Source: Chitinophagaceae bacterium (GTDB lineage Bacteria > Bacteroidota > Bacteroidia > Chitinophagales > Chitinophagaceae). Taken from it: a DNA stretch of 9,726 nt. The position numbers were made by a program, and so were the translations under genes. Shown here piece after piece: positions 5,560-9,726 of this stretch (the first letter of the stretch is position 1; each line of letters starts with the position of its first letter). The stretch covers positions 1-9,726 of the forward strand of contig CANHSD010000106.1 in the NCBI GenBank assembly GCA_947463105.1. The letters run 5' to 3'. The notes under the pieces were generated by a model that made no database searches, was not told where the DNA came from, and saw nothing but the letters and a program-made list of their open reading frames with translations.

Positions 5560-7962
5560 TTAAAGGTGCTGTTTTCTTACGCCTTCTTTGGTGATGACAA
5601 CAGGAAGAATCCGTCCATTTTTATCAAACCGCATTTCATCCATGCAGGTTTCCCGGGAATTCTGGTCTTTCTCATTCAAGGGCCGGCGGTGATAAACGAT
5701 ATAGTATTGGTCTTTGGCTGGAACTGAAACAACAGAATGGTGTCCCGCTCCTGTGGCAATGTTTGGGTCTTGCTGCAGGATTTTGCCGATCCGCTTGAAA
5801 GGCCCGACAGGACTGTCTGCCATGGCATAGGCAACACTATAATTGGGTCCAGTCCAACCCCCTTCTGACCACATGAAATAATACTTGTCATTGCGCTTGA
5901 AAACAAACGGACCTTCAACATATCCTTCGGGGGTGATTTCCTTGAATGTCTTTCCGTCTTCAAAAGGGACAAATCCATTCAACTGGTTGTTCAGTTGTAC
6001 AAGGTTGCAATGCCTCCACCCTCCGTAATACATGTAGTATTTTCCGTTATCGTTGAAGACGAATTGATCAATCGGCTGTGCACCATTGTGAAACTTGTCA
6101 ATCAAAGGTTTGCCGATATGGTCTTTGAAAGGGCCTGAAGGAGCATCCGCTACAGCAACACCAATCCCTCCTTTTTCATTGTCATGCTGGATGTCGTTTG
6201 CAGCAAAGAAGAGGTAATATTTGTTTTCTTTTTTTACGATTGATGGTGCCCACATGGCTTTTTTCGCCCATTGGATACTGCCGGTATCAATGATGCGATC
6301 ATGTTTTTTCCAGGTCAACAAATCAGTGGATGAAAATGCATCCATGTAGACCTGTTTTTCATAAGGGGCAGAAAAGGTAGGGTAGATCCAATATTTTTTA
6401 TCGAAGATGGTTGCTTCGGGATCAGCATACCAGCCGGCAAACAAAGGGTTTCCGCTGTATCCGTTGTTTTTTGTTGTTCGCAATAGTGCTGCCATTTCTT
6501 TCGCCTTTTCAGGATATTCGACAGCCAGGTTTTTCTTTTCTCCGATATCTGATTTCAGGTTATAGAGTTGTGCTGATGGACTGTTCCCCAATTCAATATT
6601 GGTGAGGACTGCAATCGCTTGCTCATTGCTGGGTTCAATGTATTTCCATTCGCCTTTGGTCATGGAAAGCGTACGCACTCCTTGCTTGACCATGGCCTTT
6701 CTTCCTTGTTGTGATTTTCCCAGCAAGGCATCAAGCAGGTTTTCGCTGTCTGTTGCATCATCCGCAGGAACCTTGGCTTTGAGCATGGAAGCAAATGATG
6801 CAATAAAATCAAGTTGTGATACCATGGCATCCGATACGCCGGGTTTGATCATGGCAGGCCAGCTCACAAGAAAAGGCACACGGGTTCCTGCTTCAAATGC
6901 GCTGTATTTCCCTCCCCTGAGTGGCCCCCAGGGTGTATGGCCATTCAATGCAGTGACGGCCTCATCAACATATCCATCGTCCAGCACAGGGCCGTTGTCA
7001 CTGGTCAGGATGATCATGGTGTTCTTGTCAATGCCCAGCTGTTGCAACTTGTTCAGGACCTGACCAACGGTCCAATCAATCTGCAGGATGGCATCTCCGC
7101 GCAATCCTAGTCCGCTTTTCCCTCTGAACATGGTGGAGGGCATGCGGGGAACATGGGGTTCCGTCAGGGAATAAAAAAGGAAGAAAGGCTTTGTCTTGTT
7201 TTCCTCGATGAACCCGAGCGACTTTGACAAGAAGGTCAGTGGCAGCTCTTCATCCGTCCACCTGGCCTTTGTTCCACCGGTCATGAAACCAATCCTGCCT
7301 ATGCCATTGACGATGGTATTGTTGTGGCCATGGTTGGGTGAGGCCTTCAGTTTAAGCAGCTCAGGATTCTCTACTCCTGTTGGATCATTGCCTATTTTCT
7401 TTTTATAATCAACCTGAATCGGATCATTGGGGTCAGCGGCTACTACATGGTGGTTCTCTACAAATACGGTCGGCACCCTATCAGCTGTAGCAGGGAAGAT
7501 GAATGAATAGTCGAAGCCCACTTCATTGGGTCCGGGCTTGATTTCAGCGTTCCAATTTTTTTGCACCTCATTCCCAAGCCCCAAATGCCATTTGCCCACC
7601 AAAGCCGTTTGGTAGGCAGATTTTTTGAAAAGGGATGGCAGGCTGGTTTTATCGGTGGGAATGATCAGCGCAGCATCTCCAGGCAGAATGCCTGTTCCTG
7701 TCTTTCTCCAGGGATATACTCCTGTCATCAATGCATACCGGGAAGGCGTGCAGCTTGCTGAGGTGGCATGTCCGTTGGTGAACCGGATTCCTCTTTTTGC
7801 AAGCCTGTCCATGTTGGGTGTTTTGATTTTGGTGGCCCCATAACAACCAAGGTCTCCATAGCCCAGATCATCTGCATAAATGATGATCACATTCGGGCGC
7901 TGTTGTGCAGAGAGGGTAATGCAAAAACAGAGGAGAGCGCAGAGGGTTTGAAGACTTTTCAT
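5560..7962 (-). CDS. Secreted bifunctional sulfatase (S1) - glycoside hydrolase family 43 fusion
   Basis: This 800-residue protein has a signal peptide (residues 1-19, cleavage likely after SA before QQRPN) and two full catalytic modules. Residues 23-500 are an S1 sulfatase: DD at 31-32, the formylglycine motif CTPSR at 71-75, GKWHLG with K124/H126, H270 in EPH, SDNG at 321-324, and K352 in RGGKYS. The cysteine needs conversion by a formylglycine-generating or anaerobic maturase that is not in this window. Residues 504-800 are a GH43 beta-propeller: ADP with general base D514, PIDQF with D632, VEGPF with general acid E683, and the GAGHHS metal-site histidines at 741-742. The module join lies near base 6453 with almost no linker. 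Export suggests work on a sulfated polysaccharide in the periplasm or outside. GH43 enzymes typically cleave arabinosyl, xylosyl or galactosyl linkages; the specificity here is not readable. The DUF2339 gene follows after 8 bases. Confidence 0.92.
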   Translation of the reverse strand: MKSLQTLCALLCFCITLSAQQRPNVIIIYADDLGYGDLGCYGATKIKTPNMDRLAKRGIRFTNGHATSASCTPSRYALMTGVYPWRKTGTGILPGDAALIIPTDKTSLPSLFKKSAYQTALVGKWHLGLGNEVQKNWNAEIKPGPNEVGFDYSFIFPATADRVPTVFVENHHVVAADPNDPIQVDYKKKIGNDPTGVENPELLKLKASPNHGHNNTIVNGIGRIGFMTGGTKARWTDEELPLTFLSKSLGFIEENKTKPFFLFYSLTEPHVPRMPSTMFRGKSGLGLRGDAILQIDWTVGQVLNKLQQLGIDKNTMIILTSDNGPVLDDGYVDEAVTALNGHTPWGPLRGGKYSAFEAGTRVPFLVSWPAMIKPGVSDAMVSQLDFIASFASMLKAKVPADDATDSENLLDALLGKSQQGRKAMVKQGVRTLSMTKGEWKYIEPSNEQAIAVLTNIELGNSPSAQLYNLKSDIGEKKNLAVEYPEKAKEMAALLRTTKNNGYSGNPLFAGWYADPEATIFDKKYWIYPTFSAPYEKQVYMDAFSSTDLLTWKKHDRIIDTGSIQWAKKAMWAPSIVKKENKYYLFFAANDIQHDNEKGGIGVAVADAPSGPFKDHIGKPLIDKFHNGAQPIDQFVFNDNGKYYMYYGGWRHCNLVQLNNQLNGFVPFEDGKTFKEITPEGYVEGPFVFKRNDKYYFMWSEGGWTGPNYSVAYAMADSPVGPFKRIGKILQQDPNIATGAGHHSVVSVPAKDQYYIVYHRRPLNEKDQNSRETCMDEMRFDKNGRILPVVITKEGVRKQHL

Positions 7963-8021
7963 GCTGGCGGCTTTGTGCTTTAAGTTATTATTTCTGAGGG
8001 TTCTGCTGAAATAAATCTCTT

Positions 8022-8029
8022 TAAAGGTA
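8022..8029 (-). promoter_or_regulatory. Weak candidate -7 element for the sulfatase-GH43 gene
   Basis: On the minus strand TACCTTTA reads from 8029 to 8022, one base from the TAnnTTTG consensus and about 60 bases before the ATG. No TTTG lies at the expected -33 distance, so the call is weak. It is simply the best match I found in the 138-base divergent gap. Confidence 0.22.
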
Positions 8030-8049
8030 TGGCTAAACGCCGTTAATTT

Positions 8050-8057
8050 TACCTTTG
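8050..8057 (+). promoter_or_regulatory. Bacteroidota-type -7 element of the luciferase-like gene
   Basis: TACCTTTG matches TAnnTTTG exactly and is 43 bases upstream of the ATG at 8101. A good -33 TTTG at the normal spacing is missing. The implied leader of roughly 40 bases contains the inverted repeats described in the next entry. Confidence 0.42.
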
Positions 8058-8088
8058 TGCCATAAACAAAAAGCCATGTTGCATGGCA
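8058..8088 (+). other. Overlapping inverted repeats in the leader of the luciferase-like gene
   Basis: GCCATG (8073-8078), spacer TTG and CATGGC (8082-8087) form a perfect 6-base inverted repeat. The right arm can also pair as ATGGCA (8083-8088) with TGCCAT at 8058-8063, so two mutually exclusive stems are possible. The 3-base loop and short stems make a strong RNA hairpin doubtful. A protein-binding palindrome is an equal possibility. The repeat also creates two ATGs upstream of the real start. Confidence 0.35.
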
Positions 8089-8100
8089 TAAAACCGAAAG

Positions 8101-9120
8101 ATGGAAATTGGAATTGACAGTTTTGCGGCGATGATGAGTGGCAATGAAGAGAATGCCATCAGCGATGCCCTTGCCATGGAGCAGTTATTGGACCGGGTCG
8201 CTTATGCAGACCAGGTAGGGCTCGATTATTTTGGCATTGGAGAGCACCACAGAAAAGGTTTTCTCGACTCTGCACCAACGCTTATTCTAGCGGCAGCTGC
8301 TGCCCAAACAAAAAATATCCGGCTGGGAACGGCGGTTACTGTGTTGAGCGCTGCGGATCCCGTGCGTGTTTTTCAACAGCATGCAACACTGGACTTGATT
8401 TCAGGGGGAAGGGCTGAGATGGTAGCAGGACGCGGATCCTTCATTGATGCCTATCCATTGTTTGGACTTGATCTGAATGATTATGATGCACTGTTCATAG
8501 AAAAACTCGATTTGTTGTTGAAGATAAGGGACAATGAAACCATCAGCTGGTCAGGAAAGTTTCGCCCCGCATTGAAGAATCAATCCATTTATCCAAGGCC
8601 AGTGCAGGATCCTTTTCCCATTTGGTTGGGTGTCGGTGGGACCCCCTCTTCTTTTGTAAGGGCGGGTATGCTTGGGCTTCCCTTGATGGTGGCCATCATC
8701 GGCGGTGAGACCCATCGCTTCAGGCCGCTGGTTGATTTGTACCGCGAAGCTGGCAAAAAAGCCGGTCATCCTGCGGAGCAGCTCAAAGTGGGATTGCATT
8801 CACTCGGATATATCGGAGAAACCACTGAACAGGCTTTCGAATCTTTTTATCCTGGCTATGCTGCGGCAATGACCAAGATTGGGAAGGAAAGGGGTTGGCC
8901 ACCTACGACCAGGGCCCATTTTGAGGCGCAGGCTGGCCCAACTGGCGCATTGCTGGTAGGCAGCGCCGAAGATGTTGCAGCGAAAATCCTTCGCCATGCC
9001 CAGGCATTGGGTGGAATTTCCAGGGTTACCTTCCAGCTGGATACAGCAGAATTGCCCCATTCAACAATAAAGGAATGCATTGGCTTGATGGGTGCCAGAT
9101 TGAAGCATTTGCTTGCCTGA
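8101..9120 (+). CDS. LLM-class (luciferase-like) flavin-dependent oxidoreductase
   Basis: This 339-residue, cytoplasmic-looking protein has the bacterial-luciferase TIM-barrel fold of FMNH2/F420-type monooxygenases; in this phylum FMN is the expected cofactor. Visible family blocks are FGIGEHH at residues 44-50, IRLGTAVTVLSAADPVRVFQ at 73-92, DLISGGRAEMVAGRG at 98-112, PFPIWLGVGGTPSSFVRAG near 171-189, and GSAEDVAAKIL in the C-terminal part. The length is normal for the family. Substrate cannot be predicted, since LLM proteins act on very diverse carbonyl, sulfonate and aromatic compounds. No flavin reductase partner gene is in the window. The ATG at 8101 follows an A-rich leader without a Shine-Dalgarno sequence. 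The gene is divergent from the sulfatase-GH43 gene, and the next gene starts 41 bases after its stop. Confidence 0.9.
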   Translation: MEIGIDSFAAMMSGNEENAISDALAMEQLLDRVAYADQVGLDYFGIGEHHRKGFLDSAPTLILAAAAAQTKNIRLGTAVTVLSAADPVRVFQQHATLDLISGGRAEMVAGRGSFIDAYPLFGLDLNDYDALFIEKLDLLLKIRDNETISWSGKFRPALKNQSIYPRPVQDPFPIWLGVGGTPSSFVRAGMLGLPLMVAIIGGETHRFRPLVDLYREAGKKAGHPAEQLKVGLHSLGYIGETTEQAFESFYPGYAAAMTKIGKERGWPPTTRAHFEAQAGPTGALLVGSAEDVAAKILRHAQALGGISRVTFQLDTAELPHSTIKECIGLMGARLKHLLA

Positions 9121-9144
9121 TAAGAGGTGAATTTTGTATATTTA
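9113..9144 (+). promoter_or_regulatory. Possible promoter of the small lipoprotein gene
   Basis: TATATTTA at 9137-9144 is one base off the TAnnTTTG -7 consensus, with TTG at 9113-9115 about 21 bases upstream as a poor -33 element. It sits in the 41-base gap before the ATG at 9162. Cotranscription with the upstream gene remains possible. Confidence 0.3.
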
Positions 9145-9161
9145 GTTAACATCATCATGCC

Positions 9162-9596
9162 ATGAAACAAATATTTCCCCTTTTTCTGCTCTCATTCTTT
9201 TTGCTGAATTGTACCAAAAAAGAAGCAACGCTAACCGAACAAGAGGTCTATGCGGTATTGGATAAATTTGATCAGGGATGGGAACAGAAAAATGCCGATC
9301 TGGTAGACTCTGTTTTGTCTGAACACTATGTCTATTATACCCAGTCTGGACAACCCTTTGACCGCAAAAACATCATTGCAACCGCGGGATCCGATATCTA
9401 TCAATTGCAAACCATGGACCGTGAACACCTCACCCTTCAAATTGAGGGGAATACCGCTGTTGTGAACACCATCTGGAAAGGAAAAGGATTCTATCATGGG
9501 GAACAATTCAATGACAAGCAACGCTGCAGCGTAACGATTGTCAAGCACAAAGGAGTGGTCAGGATTCTTGCGGAGCATTGTACGCCCATCAAGTAG
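9162..9596 (+). CDS. NTF2-like / DUF4440-type lipoprotein
   Basis: This 144-residue protein has a lipoprotein signal peptide: a short charged start, a hydrophobic core (FPLFLLSFFLL) and the lipobox LLNC with Cys17 as the lipidated residue. The remainder, residues 24-142, resembles the SnoaL/NTF2 cone fold: a long first helix (EVYAVLDKFDQGWEQKNAD), LVDSVLSEHYVYYTQSG, then beta strands with HLTLQIEGNTAVVNTIWKG and CSVTIVKHKGVVRILAEH. Such proteins often bind small ligands or are orphan lipoproteins; no catalytic residues can be assigned. The residues after Cys17 are TKKE, which does not closely match the acidic surface-export signals described for some Bacteroidota lipoproteins, so a periplasmic-facing anchor is my guess. 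It follows the LLM gene by 41 bases on the same strand, without an obvious functional link. Confidence 0.82.
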   Translation: MKQIFPLFLLSFFLLNCTKKEATLTEQEVYAVLDKFDQGWEQKNADLVDSVLSEHYVYYTQSGQPFDRKNIIATAGSDIYQLQTMDREHLTLQIEGNTAVVNTIWKGKGFYHGEQFNDKQRCSVTIVKHKGVVRILAEHCTPIK

Positions 9597-9654
9597 GCGG
9601 GGTCACTGTTATCAATTTATTGTGAGGCAATAATCTATCGAGTAGCAAATTTTC
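9597..9654. other. Gap between convergent genes with short AT-rich inverted repeats
   Basis: TTATTG (9617-9622) and CAATAA (9628-9633) form a 6-base stem with a 5-base loop, and GCAAAT (9645-9650) pairs with ATTTGC (9657-9662) across the stop codon of the minus-strand gene. Both are weak AT-rich stems without a convincing T tract. They could serve as terminators for the two convergent genes but may be chance. Confidence 0.25.
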
Positions 9655-9726
9655 CTATTTGCCTTTCAGGGTTTTATTGATGGTGTCCACCAATCCATCA
9701 TTGGCTGTATCATGTCCAAGTTGCCA
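9655..9726 (-). CDS. 3' end of an unidentified minus-strand gene
   Basis: On the minus strand the frame is open from the right edge to a TAG stop at 9657-9655, giving 23 C-terminal residues that read WQLGHDTANDGLVDTINK then TLKGK. The amphipathic, Lys-ending tail looks like a genuine protein C-terminus, and the gene would converge on the lipoprotein gene with a 58-base gap. The fragment is too short to assign a family, and 23 open codons alone are weak evidence for coding. Confidence 0.45.
   Translation of the reverse strand, partial: WQLGHDTANDGLVDTINKTLKGK

Noticed and set aside
6599..7063. 154-codon plus-strand open frame opposite the sulfatase
   Set aside because: It is antisense to well-conserved sulfatase sequence, its translation resembles no family, and its codon pattern is explained by the real minus-strand gene.
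9145..9150. GTTAAC palindrome upstream of the lipoprotein gene as an operator
   Set aside because: A 6-base palindrome is expected often by chance in AT-rich DNA, and there is no second copy or longer symmetry.

Overview
The window looks like a chromosomal segment of a Bacteroidota bacterium, most likely a Chitinophagaceae- or Sphingobacteriia-like member. The protein families and sequence styles fit this phylum (DUF2339 protein, AlkB-like dioxygenase, secreted sulfatase and GH43 modules, small lipoprotein). Genes generally lack Shine-Dalgarno sequences and have A-rich leaders, and several starts are preceded by the Bacteroidota-type -7 element TAnnTTTG. The lineage call is inference; no rRNA or other marker gene is present.

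Layout, left to right. Positions 1-1972 (+) hold the 3' two-thirds of a large FAD/Fe-S oxidoreductase of the GlcD/YdiJ type, cut by the left edge. Positions 2069-2660 (+) hold a HigB-HigA type II toxin-antitoxin pair with its own promoter and a perfect 11-bp palindrome that is a good candidate for the HigA operator. It is followed after 13 bases by an AlkB-like 2-oxoglutarate/Fe(II) dioxygenase (2674-3285, +). Convergent to this is a minus-strand pair: a secreted 800-residue protein that fuses a complete S1 sulfatase to a complete GH43 glycosidase (5560-7962), and 8 bases downstream a 22-helix DUF2339 membrane protein (3293-5551). Divergent from the sulfatase-GH43 gene are a luciferase-like monooxygenase (8101-9120, +) and a small NTF2/DUF4440-type lipoprotein (9162-9596, +). 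The last 72 bases are probably the 3' end of another minus-strand gene.

How the parts relate: the window is not one pathway. The toxin-antitoxin pair is about 37% GC by hand count, against roughly 48-52% in counted parts of neighbouring genes, which suggests an acquired module. The sulfatase-GH43 fusion is the most notable gene. Both catalytic centres look intact, so one secreted polypeptide could remove sulfate and cleave a glycosidic bond on the same sulfated polysaccharide. No SusC/SusD pair or other carbohydrate genes are visible, so its substrate cannot be read from context. No tRNA, rRNA, CRISPR array, insertion sequence or long repeat was seen.
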